From JBBSOW01 sp038259365 (GTDB taxonomy: Bacteria; Actinomycetota; Actinomycetes; Propionibacteriales; Propionibacteriaceae), in assembly GCA_038259365.1 (NCBI GenBank), contig JBBSOW010000029.1, forward strand, positions 1-33,180: a DNA stretch of 33,180 bases, written 5' to 3'. Position 1 is the stretch's first letter, and every line of letters begins with the position of its first letter. Both the position numbers and the translations under genes were made by a program. Positions 1 to 7,788 of this stretch are shown here, piece by piece. Under the pieces are notes generated by a model. It searched no databases and was not told the origin of the DNA. It saw nothing but the letters and a program-made list of their open reading frames with translations.

Positions 1-1257
1 CTTCGTCACGCCAACGAGCACGGCATCAACGTCGTCCCGAGGACGGGCGGTTCCGCCACCGAGGGCGGTCTCGAGACCGTCGTGGAGAACTCCATCGTGG
101 TGGACGGCTCGGCGATGAACGACATCATCGACATCGACCCGGTCAACATGATCGTCACCGCGCAGTGCGGCGTCGTCCTGGGCGATCTGGAGGATCGGCT
201 GCGTGAGGGGGGGTACACCACGGGGCACTCGCCGCAGTCCAAGCCGTTGGCCCAGATGGGTGGGCTCGTGGCCACCCGCTCCATCGGCCAGTTCTCGACG
301 CTGTACGGCGGCATCGAGGACATGCTGGTGGGCGTCGAAACGGTGTTTCCCAACGGCGAGATCTGCCGCATCAAGAACGTGCCCCGCCGAGCGGCCGGCC
401 CAGACATCCGCCACCTGGTGCTCGGCAACGAGGGCGCCCTCAACTTCATCACCGAAGTGAGCGTCAAGATCTTTCCGTACTACCCCGAGAACCACCGCTT
501 CTACGGCTACCTCTTGGACGACATGGAGACGGGCTTCGCCCTCTTGCGCGAGGTGGTGACCCAGGGGTACCGGCCGTCGGTCGCGCGGCTGTACGACAAG
601 GAGGACGGTCTGTATCACTTCAGTGACTTCTCCGACGGTCGCTGTGTCCTCATCTTCGTGGCCGAAGGCCCCCAGCGGCTTGCCGAGGCCACCGGAGCGG
701 CAATCGAGGAGATCGTCGCCGAGGTCGAATCCGCCGAGCGGGTCAAGGACGGGCTCATCGAGAACTGGTTCAACAACCTCAACTGGGATGTCTCCAAGAT
801 AGAGGAGGAGCGCGAGGAGATCCGCGAGACGCTGATCAACGGGTTCACCACCGAGGTTTCGGGGAACTGGAGCGCGATCAACGACATCTACGAGAACGCG
901 GTGGCGCGCATCCGGGACGAGATCCCGGCGCAGTTCACGCTGTTGGGCGGGCACTCCAGCCACAGTTACCTCAACGGCACGAACATGTACTTCGTCTACT
1001 ACTACAAGATCGACGACATCGAGCCCACCGAGGAACGCACTCGCTATCACGACCCGATCCAAAACATCATCGTCGAGGAGACCCTCAAGCTCGGCGGCTC
1101 GATGTGCCATCACCACGGCGTGGGCAAGCACCGGACGCATTTCTTGGCCGAGGAATACGGCTCTTCGCTCTACATGCTCAAGACCCTGAAAACGGCCTTC
1201 GATCCCAACGCCATCATGAACCGCGGCACGATCTTTCCCCTTGAGACCCAGGAATGA
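1..1257 (+). CDS. FAD-linked oxidase, AGPS/ADPS-like (5' partial)
   Basis: The frame is open from base 1, so the gene starts upstream of the window; 418 codons are visible. The fragment enters inside the FAD_binding_4 (PCMH-type) domain at PRTGGSATEGG, the pyrophosphate-binding loop, and runs through GPDIRHLVLGNEGALNFITE, which closely resembles the FAD domain of alkyl-dihydroxyacetonephosphate synthase. The C-terminal cap carries MCHHHGVGKHR, the histidine-rich active-site motif of AGPS-type enzymes, and ends in FDPNAIMNRG, typical of the GlcD/AGPS group. Family knowledge: these flavoproteins oxidise 2-hydroxy acids or act on DHAP esters. Here the neighbours (SDR, FGGY kinase, MFS permease) suggest oxidation of a sugar, polyol or sugar acid rather than ether-lipid synthesis; that is inference. 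It lies 6 nt upstream of the SDR gene in the same operon. Confidence 0.85.
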   Translation, partial: LRHANEHGINVVPRTGGSATEGGLETVVENSIVVDGSAMNDIIDIDPVNMIVTAQCGVVLGDLEDRLREGGYTTGHSPQSKPLAQMGGLVATRSIGQFSTLYGGIEDMLVGVETVFPNGEICRIKNVPRRAAGPDIRHLVLGNEGALNFITEVSVKIFPYYPENHRFYGYLLDDMETGFALLREVVTQGYRPSVARLYDKEDGLYHFSDFSDGRCVLIFVAEGPQRLAEATGAAIEEIVAEVESAERVKDGLIENWFNNLNWDVSKIEEEREEIRETLINGFTTEVSGNWSAINDIYENAVARIRDEIPAQFTLLGGHSSHSYLNGTNMYFVYYYKIDDIEPTEERTRYHDPIQNIIVEETLKLGGSMCHHHGVGKHRTHFLAEEYGSSLYMLKTLKTAFDPNAIMNRGTIFPLETQE

Positions 1258-1263
1258 ACAGTC

Positions 1264-2049
1264 ATGAGTAAGGGGATAACTGAGTTCGGTCTCGACTTCT
1301 TTTCTCTCCGGGGAAAGGTCGCCATTGTCACCGGCGGCAACACCGGGCTAGGGCAGGCGTTCGCCTTGGCGCTGGGAACCGCGGGCGCCGACATCCTGGC
1401 CGCCAGCATTGTTCCCGACGACGGCAGCACCGGCGGCCTGCTGGCAGATCAGGGCGCCGGGTACCGCCACGTCTTGTGCGATATCACGGTGCCGGGCAAC
1501 CCCGAAGTGGTCGTCGGCGCGTGCGTCGAGGAGTTCGGCCACGTCGACATCCTCATCAACTGCGCGGGCCGCAGCATCAATGAACAAGACGTCTTGGAGT
1601 ACGGCCGCGAGCAGTGGGATCCCATGATCGCGCTCAACCTCACGGCCGCCTTCGAGATGTCGCACGAGTGCGCCAAGCATATGGTCGGCCAGGGCAGCGG
1701 GAAGATCATCAACGTCTGCTCGGTCTTCAGCTTCTTGGGCGGGCAGTGGTCGCCCGCCTACGCGGCGAGCAAGCACGGCCTGGCCGGGCTCACCAAGGCC
1801 TACTGCGACGAACTCGCCCCTTTCGGCATCCAGGTCAACGCGATCGCCCCGGGCTACTACGCCACCGCCATGACGGCGCAGACCCGCGCCGACCCCGTGG
1901 CCGATCGCCACGTGCTGGATCACATCCCGGCCAACCGATGGGGTGATACCCAAGACCTCATGGGCGCGACCGTGTTCTTGGCCAGCCGAGCCTCCGATTA
2001 CGTCAACGGTCACGTGCTCTGCGTCGACGGCGGCTACCTGGTTCGGTAG
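1264..2049 (+). CDS. SDR family NAD(P)-dependent oxidoreductase
   Basis: This 261-residue protein is a classical short-chain dehydrogenase. The cofactor motif TGGNTGLG is at residues 23-30, NCAG (the NNAG equivalent) at 99-102, the likely catalytic Ser at 153, and YAASK with Tyr166 and Lys170. The C-terminus (YVNGHVLCVDGGY) is the usual SDR ending. Its layout resembles 2-deoxy-D-gluconate 3-dehydrogenase and polyol dehydrogenases, which oxidise a secondary hydroxyl with NAD(P)+. It starts 6 nt after the FAD oxidase and is followed after 67 nt by the FGGY kinase, so the genes are probably co-transcribed. The exact substrate cannot be read from the sequence; sugar or polyol oxidation is inferred from context. 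Confidence 0.88.
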   Translation: MSKGITEFGLDFFSLRGKVAIVTGGNTGLGQAFALALGTAGADILAASIVPDDGSTGGLLADQGAGYRHVLCDITVPGNPEVVVGACVEEFGHVDILINCAGRSINEQDVLEYGREQWDPMIALNLTAAFEMSHECAKHMVGQGSGKIINVCSVFSFLGGQWSPAYAASKHGLAGLTKAYCDELAPFGIQVNAIAPGYYATAMTAQTRADPVADRHVLDHIPANRWGDTQDLMGATVFLASRASDYVNGHVLCVDGGYLVR

Positions 2050-2116
2050 CCGGCCGCGCTGCTCGGGGAGTAGCTGCAGGTTTTGACAACGACGTCGAAC
2101 GAAATGAGAAGCAACA

Positions 2117-3565
2117 ATGGCCAACTACATCGTCGGTATTGACGGGGGCTCGCAAAGCTCCAAGGTCAGTATTTTCGATACCTTGGGCCACGTGGTCTGT
2201 ACCGCCTCCCAGCGGTTGCGCCCCGTGGACACTCCCGAGCCGGGAGTCGTCGAGCACCCCGGCGACGACCTGTACGACTCCGTCGTGGCGGCCGCGGCCG
2301 AGGTCATGGCGGCTTTTCGCGGCGATCCGCGAGACATCGTCGGCGTCGGCCTGTGCTCCATCCGCTGCTGCCGAGCGCTGGTTCGCCACGACCTGACCCT
2401 GGCCGAGCCCGTCCAGAGCTGGATGGATGAACGGCTTTCGCGGCCCTACGAGCACAGAAATTCCGACGTGGCCCACGTGACCACCGCGTCGGGCTACCTC
2501 ATGGGCCGCCTCACCGGTGAACCGGCCGATACCGCGGCGAACTACATCGGCCCCTGGCCGATGGACGCGGAAACCTGGGACTGGTTCGCGGACGAGGTGA
2601 CCTTTGCATCGTTCGGTATTCCCCGCGACATGTTGTACCGCCTACAACTGCCCGGTGATATCGGCGGGACAGTGAGCGAGGACTTCGCGCACAGCACCGG
2701 AATACCCCGGGGGCTGCCGGTGGTGCACACTGCCAACGACAAGGCGGCCGAGGCACTCGGGTCGGGGCTACGCGACGAGCGCACCGCGCTCGTCTCGCTG
2801 GGTACCTACATCACGGGCATGATCCGCGGCAGCGAGTTCGTCGCCGAGCCGAACACCTACTTCACCAATTTCGCCTCCGAGCCGAACCGCTACTTGTACG
2901 AGAGCGGGGGGATCCGCCGCGGCATGTGGACGGTGTCGTGGCTTCGAGACCTCCTGGGGGCCGAGCTGTCCGAACTGGCCGAGGCCTCGGGGAGCACCGC
3001 CGAAGACCAACTCAACCGCGCCGCCGCCCGGGTACCGGCTGGCAGCGACGGTCTGCTGTGTGTGCTCGATTGGCTGGCCCCGTCGACTATGCCGCACAAG
3101 CGGGGGATGTTCATCGGCTTCGACGCCCGGCACGGTTACGCGCACCTGTACCGGGCGGTGCTCGAGGGCATCGCTTTCACCATGCACGCCAACCTGGTGG
3201 CTCTTCAGAACGAACGCGGCAGCGACCTCGAGACGCTGGTGGTTTCGGGTGGCGGTTCCTACAGCGATGTCGTCATGCAAGTTCTGGCCGACGTCTTTCA
3301 GCTTCCCGCCGTGCGAAACGAGGTCCGGGACTCGGCCGGGGTGGGTGCGGCGATCTGCGCGGCGGTGGCCTGCGGGATCTATCCCGATTTCGACAGTGCC
3401 AGCGCCGCCATGGTGCACCGCGCAGACACCTTTCAACCCAACCCCGACCTCGGCGCCTTGTACGCCGAGCTGGGCGCCATACACGCCGATATTCCGGCCT
3501 GTATAGACCCCATCTTGGTGAGGACCCGTCAGGCATTACTAGACAATCCAGGGAGTCAGTCATGA
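2117..3565 (+). CDS. FGGY-family carbohydrate kinase (xylulokinase-like)
   Basis: The 482-residue protein has the two-domain ASKHA fold signature of FGGY kinases: the N-terminal phosphate loop YIVGIDGGSQSSKVSIFD, a central TANDKAAEALGSG block containing the aspartate expected at the catalytic position, and the C-terminal ATP-binding signature VVSGGGSYSDVVMQVLADVF followed by GVGAAICAAVACG. The length is normal for xylulokinase and L-fuculo- or ribulokinase relatives. Such kinases phosphorylate a ketose or polyol in the cytoplasm with ATP. The start ATG follows a GAGAAG Shine-Dalgarno-like stretch. The stop overlaps the MFS start by 4 nt (ATGA), indicating translational coupling, so the imported sugar is probably the substrate. 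Substrate identity is unknown. Confidence 0.9.
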   Translation: MANYIVGIDGGSQSSKVSIFDTLGHVVCTASQRLRPVDTPEPGVVEHPGDDLYDSVVAAAAEVMAAFRGDPRDIVGVGLCSIRCCRALVRHDLTLAEPVQSWMDERLSRPYEHRNSDVAHVTTASGYLMGRLTGEPADTAANYIGPWPMDAETWDWFADEVTFASFGIPRDMLYRLQLPGDIGGTVSEDFAHSTGIPRGLPVVHTANDKAAEALGSGLRDERTALVSLGTYITGMIRGSEFVAEPNTYFTNFASEPNRYLYESGGIRRGMWTVSWLRDLLGAELSELAEASGSTAEDQLNRAAARVPAGSDGLLCVLDWLAPSTMPHKRGMFIGFDARHGYAHLYRAVLEGIAFTMHANLVALQNERGSDLETLVVSGGGSYSDVVMQVLADVFQLPAVRNEVRDSAGVGAAICAAVACGIYPDFDSASAAMVHRADTFQPNPDLGALYAELGAIHADIPACIDPILVRTRQALLDNPGSQS

Positions 3566-4863
3566 GCACAACCACCGCCACCCGAGGGAAGAGGATTTTT
3601 CAGCTGACCCTCCTCATCCTCGCCGGAGGCTCCATCTATCCGTTGGTGTATCTCCGGCAAAACTTCGAATCCACCATCTTGACCGTGTTCGACATGAGTG
3701 AAGTCGAGCTGGCCGGGATCTATTCGATGCTGGGCATCATGTTCGTCGTCGGCTACATCCCGAGTGGATGGCTGGCCGACAGGCTGCCCGTGAAGTGGCT
3801 GATCGTTGCCTCGCTCCTGATCACCGCCGCCGCTGGGGTGGTTTATGTGCAGATTCCGGACAAGCAATACCTGGTCTACATCTACCTCGTGTGGGGATTC
3901 GCGACCGTGTTCACCTTCTGGAGCGCGGTGCTCAAGACCGTCAGCGTCCTCGCCGAGGAGAACGAAGAGGGTAGGTTCTTCGGCGCTCTCGACGGCGGTC
4001 GCGGGCTCGTGGAGGCGATCCTGGCCAGCGTCGCGGTGGGTATCTTCGCGGCGTTCGCTGGCGAGGGATCCACCCCCGACGAAACCCGCGCCGGCTTCCA
4101 GGCGGTGGTGTGGCTGTATGTCATCACCATCGTCGTCGTGGCCGTGCTGTTGACGTGCGTTCTTCCGGGCGGGGTGGAGAAGAAGCTGGGGGCAACCGAG
4201 GGGGTCGCCGTGGAGTCCACGCTGGCGGCGGTGAAGCGCATCGTCAAGATCCCCGAGGTGTGGCTGATGATCGTGGTGCTGTTCTGCGGTTACATGCTCT
4301 ACTGGGCCCACTACTACTTCTCCGGTTTCCTCACCGTGAACCGCGACATCTCGGCCGTCAACGCCGGCATCGTGACCGTCACCGTGCTGTGGATGCGCCC
4401 CATCGGCGGGTTCGGCGGCGGCTTCCTGGCCGACCGCTTCGGCAAGTCCAAGGTGCTGGCCATCGTCATGTTCGCCACCGCGGGGCTCCTGGTGTTGCTG
4501 GCCCTCATTCCGCCGGGCGCTTCCTTCACCTGGCTCGTCTACGGCACGGTCGTGTTGGCCGGGCTGCTGATGTATGTCATCCGCGGCGTCTACTGGTCCC
4601 TGCTGGAGGACTGCCGCGTTCCGATTGCGGCCGTGGGTATCGCCATCGGTATCATCTCGTTCTTCGGCTACCTGCCCGATGTCGTGGCTCCCCGGATCAG
4701 CGGAGTGGTCTACGCCGCGTTCGGGGACGACGTCGCGGGCGCCAACAACCTCTACTTCCTGATCACGGCCGGCATCGGCGTCGTCGGGGCGGCCACCGCG
4801 GGCTACTTCGCGATCCGGATGCGCAAGCGCCAGAGCGCCGAAGCGGAGCGGGTGGCCGCGTAG
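3562..4863 (+). CDS. MFS transporter, YihN/sugar-phosphate-permease-like
   Basis: I place the start at ATG 3562, overlapping the kinase stop in ATGA, and discard an open extension that only reads through the kinase gene. The 433-residue product has about 12 hydrophobic segments. The loop after the second of these, GWLADRLPVK, and the equivalent loop in the second half, GGFLADRFGKSK, are the MFS motif A (G-x-x-x-D-R-x-x-R/K). The C-terminus is short and basic (RMRKRQSAEAERVAA). The overall pattern recalls YihN and other organophosphate/sugar-acid permeases, but this is a family-level impression. Coupling to the FGGY kinase suggests it brings the kinase substrate across the cytoplasmic membrane. 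It ends 88 nt before the IclR gene. Confidence 0.88.
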   Translation: MSTTTATRGKRIFQLTLLILAGGSIYPLVYLRQNFESTILTVFDMSEVELAGIYSMLGIMFVVGYIPSGWLADRLPVKWLIVASLLITAAAGVVYVQIPDKQYLVYIYLVWGFATVFTFWSAVLKTVSVLAEENEEGRFFGALDGGRGLVEAILASVAVGIFAAFAGEGSTPDETRAGFQAVVWLYVITIVVVAVLLTCVLPGGVEKKLGATEGVAVESTLAAVKRIVKIPEVWLMIVVLFCGYMLYWAHYYFSGFLTVNRDISAVNAGIVTVTVLWMRPIGGFGGGFLADRFGKSKVLAIVMFATAGLLVLLALIPPGASFTWLVYGTVVLAGLLMYVIRGVYWSLLEDCRVPIAAVGIAIGIISFFGYLPDVVAPRISGVVYAAFGDDVAGANNLYFLITAGIGVVGAATAGYFAIRMRKRQSAEAERVAA

Positions 4864-4894
4864 CCTGGCACCTCTGGGCCTCCACCCGCGGCGT

Positions 4895-4909
4895 TGACAC
4901 AGGTTGTCA
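4895..4909. promoter_or_regulatory. Candidate IclR operator, TGACA-N5-TGTCA
   Basis: A perfect inverted repeat, TGACA (4895-4899), five bases, TGTCA (4905-4909), lies in the 88-nt gap between the MFS gene and the IclR gene. The left arm is embedded in TTGACA (4894-4899), a consensus -35 hexamer; no good -10 is seen 17 nt downstream. A 15-bp palindrome overlapping a promoter next to an IclR gene fits autoregulation, but binding is inferred. Confidence 0.45.
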
Positions 4910-4951
4910 TTGCGGCTTGACGCTGGCGGGTGGACGGGTGACGATGTGGGC

Positions 4952-5734
4952 ATGGTCGCCGCTGATCTGATCCCGTCGGCACTGCGGCACAGCTTTGCCG
5001 TCCTGGACGCGGTGGCCAAGGGCGGTCCGGCGGGCTCCGAGGTGGCGGCGATCAGCGTCCTGACGGGCTGCCACCCTCGAACGGTTTACCGCCACGTGGC
5101 CTTCCTGCGCCGGATGGGCATGATTGAGGCGGCGCTCGGCTCGGGATCGCGCTACCGCTTGGGGCCGGGGATTGCCGCCTTGGCCCTGCAGGCATCCGAC
5201 CAGGCGGTATTCCTCCGCATGGCGCGCCGGTTCGCCCAAGAGGCGGGTGAGCGGACGGGGTTGCCGGTTCACGTCACCGTTTTCGATCACGGCACGGTGG
5301 TGACCGTCGCCGCCGCGGCGCCCAGCCTCGCCTCGCAGACGCTCTCGCCAAGCGTGCTGGGGTCGCGTCGGGCGGCGCACGCCAGCGCCAGCGGCAAAGT
5401 CTTCCTGGCCAACAATCCCACCGCCTTTCGTTCCTACGTCACGCGTTTCATCGAACCGTTCACCGATCACACGATCGTCTCCGCCGCCGCTCTGGAGCGG
5501 GAATGTCTGGAGGTGAGGGAACGCGGTTGGGCCACCGACAATCAGGAGTTTCTCCTAGGCGTCACCTGCATCGCCGTCCCGGTCTGGGGAGCCAATCAAC
5601 GAGTGGTCGGCACCCTGTCGCTCACCACCGCGAAGACGCAGTCGGCGGTCCTGCGCCGTGACGAACTCCTCGCCCAACTGCAGCCGGCAGCCGCCGAGTT
5701 CAGCGCATCGGTCGGCGGGCGGCTATCGTCTTGA
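4952..5734 (+). CDS. IclR-family transcriptional regulator
   Basis: The N-terminal winged helix-turn-helix spans about residues 10-70 (FAVLDAVAKGGPAG, then CHPRTVYRHVAFLRRMGMIE) and ends in RYRLGPGI, the usual IclR wing. The effector-binding domain follows, with HASASGKVFLAN (the SxxGKAxLA-like motif) and a C-terminal GVTCIAVPVWGANQRVVGTLSL strand set. ATG 4952 gives 260 residues, the normal family length. GTG 4946 and TTG 4904 are in-frame alternatives, but TTG 4904 lies inside the candidate operator. The gene follows the oxidase-SDR-kinase-MFS operon on the same strand and most likely controls it in response to the sugar or an intermediate. It converges on larC, 19 nt away. Confidence 0.88.
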   Translation: MVAADLIPSALRHSFAVLDAVAKGGPAGSEVAAISVLTGCHPRTVYRHVAFLRRMGMIEAALGSGSRYRLGPGIAALALQASDQAVFLRMARRFAQEAGERTGLPVHVTVFDHGTVVTVAAAAPSLASQTLSPSVLGSRRAAHASASGKVFLANNPTAFRSYVTRFIEPFTDHTIVSAAALERECLEVRERGWATDNQEFLLGVTCIAVPVWGANQRVVGTLSLTTAKTQSAVLRRDELLAQLQPAAAEFSASVGGRLSS

Positions 5735-5753
5735 CCTAGTGTCGTGCACCGCG

Positions 5754-6962
5754 CTAGCTGCCGGCGGAGTAGAACGCTGCTAGCGCCTGGGCCAGGATTA
5801 GCTTGGCGGGCCGGCCGAGCGCCGCCGCCGCCGCGTCGACGTCGTCGAACTCCGGTTGGGCGTTCACCACCTCCCCGCCCTGTAAGGCGACCTTGATGCG
5901 CACCGGGTGGCCCGCGACCTCGACGGCGACGAACTCGCGGGTGAGCGCGTGCTTGGCGACAGGGGTCTCGCGCAGGCCGATGGCGCTCGTGTGCGTGGTG
6001 ACCAACTCGATCATGGTCGGTCGTTGATCGGGTTGGCAGAGCACGGCCAGGGTGTGCGCGGGCCGGCCCTTCTTCATCACGATCGGGGTGAGCCAGGCGT
6101 CCAGGGCGCCCGCATCGAGGAGCTTGGCCAACACGTCGGGCCACAGGCGCGGGTCGAGATCGTCGACGTTGGTTTCCAACAGCGTCTGGGTCTCGGGTGG
6201 AGCCGGGGTCCGCGGTGCCTCGCCGATCAGGATGCGGCACAGGTTCGCCACGTCGGCGGGATCGCGGTCGCCCGCACCGATGCCCACTCGATCCACCGTC
6301 ATCGCCGGCAGCGGACCGAACCGCGCCGCGTGCTCGGCCACGAGCGCGGCTCCGGTGGGAGTCGTCATCTCGAGCGCCGCGGGGCCACCGGAGACGGGGG
6401 CCCGAGCCTGAGCGAGCAAAGCGAGGACGGCGGGCCCCGGGATGGGGACCCGGCCGTGCTCGCCGCTCGCCTGGCCTCCGCCACCCAGGGTGATGGGTGA
6501 ACAGATCACCTCGCCGAGCCCGAGATCGTGGAAGGCGGCCGCGCAGCCGACGATGTCGCCGATGGCGTCGAGGGCACCCACCTCGTGGAAGTGCACCTGC
6601 GAGATCTCGACGCCGTGTGCCGAGGCCTCGGCCTCGGCCAGCCGCTCGAAGGTCGCGAGGGAGCGGTCCCGGACCTCCTCGGGAAGCTCGGCCGCGGCGA
6701 TCAGTCCTGTGACGTCGTCCAGGCTGCGGTGGTGGTGCTCCGGGCTGCGCTCGGCCAGCCCGCCGGTGCGGGCGTCGGTGACGTGCACGAGGAGAGCGGC
6801 AATCTGGTGCCGTTCGGTCATCGAACTGTCCACGCGCAGTTGCGGATGCACCGCGGCCACGCAACCGGCGACGAACTCCGGGGAGGCCCCGGCCGACAGC
6901 AGGGCCGCGAGGAGCATGTTGCCCGACACCCCTGCCGTGCAGTCCAGCCACCCGATTCTCAT
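5754..6962 (-). CDS. larC: Nickel pincer cofactor biosynthesis protein LarC
   Basis: The 402-residue protein starts MRIGWLDCTAGVSGNMLL, matching the LarC N-terminal motif, and carries FHEVGALDAIGDIVG and PTGAALV blocks, the NVDDLDP strand of the second domain and the C-terminal LarC2-type region. LarC is a CTP-dependent nickel insertase that completes the nickel-pincer nucleotide used by LarA-type racemases and epimerases. In Lactobacillus plantarum, LarC is made through a programmed frameshift; here the frame is continuous. Its ATG overlaps the larB stop by 4 nt (ATGA), so the two are coupled. LarE and a LarA homologue are not in this window and must lie elsewhere for a full pathway. Confidence 0.93.
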   Translation of the reverse strand: MRIGWLDCTAGVSGNMLLAALLSAGASPEFVAGCVAAVHPQLRVDSSMTERHQIAALLVHVTDARTGGLAERSPEHHHRSLDDVTGLIAAAELPEEVRDRSLATFERLAEAEASAHGVEISQVHFHEVGALDAIGDIVGCAAAFHDLGLGEVICSPITLGGGGQASGEHGRVPIPGPAVLALLAQARAPVSGGPAALEMTTPTGAALVAEHAARFGPLPAMTVDRVGIGAGDRDPADVANLCRILIGEAPRTPAPPETQTLLETNVDDLDPRLWPDVLAKLLDAGALDAWLTPIVMKKGRPAHTLAVLCQPDQRPTMIELVTTHTSAIGLRETPVAKHALTREFVAVEVAGHPVRIKVALQGGEVVNAQPEFDDVDAAAAALGRPAKLILAQALAAFYSAGS

Positions 6963-7705
6963 CGAAGACCCTCCGGTTGGACGAGCCCGGCGACGTCACC
7001 GCGCGCCAGCCCGATGGCGCGGGCGATCCGGGCGGCGTGCACGCCCGCCCCGAACCCGTTGTCGATGTTGGTGACCACCACGCCCGGCGCGCAGGAGTTC
7101 AGCATGCCCAGCAGCGCGGCGAGCCCCCCGAAGCTAGCTCCGTAACCGATCGACGTCGGCACGGCCACGAGTGGAACCCCGGTGAGCCCGCCGACCACGG
7201 ACGGCAGCGCGCCCTCCATGCCCGCGATCACGATGAGGGCGTCGGCGTCCCCAAACTCGGGCCGCGCCTCGATGATGCGATGCAGCCCCGCGACCCCGAC
7301 GTCGGCGATGAGCCTGGGCGTGGCGCCGAACACCTCCACCGTCCGGAACGCCTCACGGGCGACGGGGAGATCGGTGGTGCCCGCGCAGATGACGGCGACG
7401 CGGCCGGCCGTCGCGGGCAGGGGTCCGAGCGTGGCGGTGCGCGCCACCTCGTCGATCTGCAAATCGTGCTCGAGATCCGTCAAGGACCGCTCGGCCGCGA
7501 TCCGGTCCAGGGCCGGATCGCTCAATCGGGTGGCCAGGACGGCCCGATCTGGGTGCCGCTCCGCCAGCTGGCGCAACAGGGCGACGATCTGTCCGGGGGT
7601 CTTGGATTCGCCGAACACGACCTCGGGGTCGCCGGTGCGCTCGGCTCGTCCCAGATCGAGCCGGGCCCACGGCTCGGCGTCGGGCTGATCCTCTGACTGC
7701 TGCAC
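6959..7705 (-). CDS. larB: Pyridinium-3,5-biscarboxylic acid mononucleotide synthase LarB
   Basis: This 248-residue protein has the PurE-like LarB core: VICAGTTDLPVAREA, DVGVAGLHRI, IAGMEGALPSVVGGL, VPTSIGYGASFGGLAALLGM and LNSCAPG with the conserved cysteine, then NIDNGFGAG. LarB carboxylates and hydrolyses nicotinic acid adenine dinucleotide in the first step of nickel-pincer cofactor synthesis. The start is GTG 7705. No Shine-Dalgarno sequence precedes it, but TAAGGT sits six bases upstream, so the mRNA is probably leaderless. The gene is divergent from pheA across 83 bases. Confidence 0.94.
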   Translation of the reverse strand: MQQSEDQPDAEPWARLDLGRAERTGDPEVVFGESKTPGQIVALLRQLAERHPDRAVLATRLSDPALDRIAAERSLTDLEHDLQIDEVARTATLGPLPATAGRVAVICAGTTDLPVAREAFRTVEVFGATPRLIADVGVAGLHRIIEARPEFGDADALIVIAGMEGALPSVVGGLTGVPLVAVPTSIGYGASFGGLAALLGMLNSCAPGVVVTNIDNGFGAGVHAARIARAIGLARGDVAGLVQPEGLR

Positions 7706-7711
7706 ACGCCG

Positions 7712-7717
7712 ACCTTA
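7712..7717 (-). promoter_or_regulatory. larB -10 element, leaderless start
   Basis: On the minus strand TAAGGT (7717 to 7712) matches TANNNT and is separated by six bases from GTG 7705, placing the predicted transcription start on the start codon. No recognisable -35 or ribosome site is present. Confidence 0.55.
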
Positions 7718-7756
7718 ACCGGTGACTCGCGAGGCACGCTCATCCCGTGGGTCACG

Positions 7757-7781
7757 AGCGGTTGCCGTGAACCGCTACATT
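7757..7781 (+). promoter_or_regulatory. pheA promoter with inverted repeat
   Basis: TACATT (7776-7781) matches TANNNT and stands seven bases before GTG 7789, predicting a leaderless message. An inverted repeat, AGCGGT (7757-7762) and ACCGCT (7771-7776) with eight bases between, overlaps the promoter and may be an operator. Binding protein unknown. Confidence 0.5.
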
Positions 7782-7788
7782 GGCCAGC

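Noticed and set aside
1348..2124. 258-codon minus-strand open frame over the SDR gene
   Set aside because: It is the antisense shadow of a GC-rich gene; its low-complexity Val/Gly/Ala/Arg/Asp composition matches no family.
2926..3561. Upstream extension of the MFS open frame
   Set aside because: It reads through the FGGY kinase in another frame with an Arg/Gly-rich product; ATG 3562 with the ATGA overlap is the real start.
3556..5019. 487-codon minus-strand open frame over the MFS gene
   Set aside because: Asp/His/Gln-rich antisense shadow without domains or ribosome site.
5596..6999. 467-codon minus-strand open frame over larC
   Set aside because: Arg/Gly-rich frame-shifted shadow of larC, which has clear family motifs.
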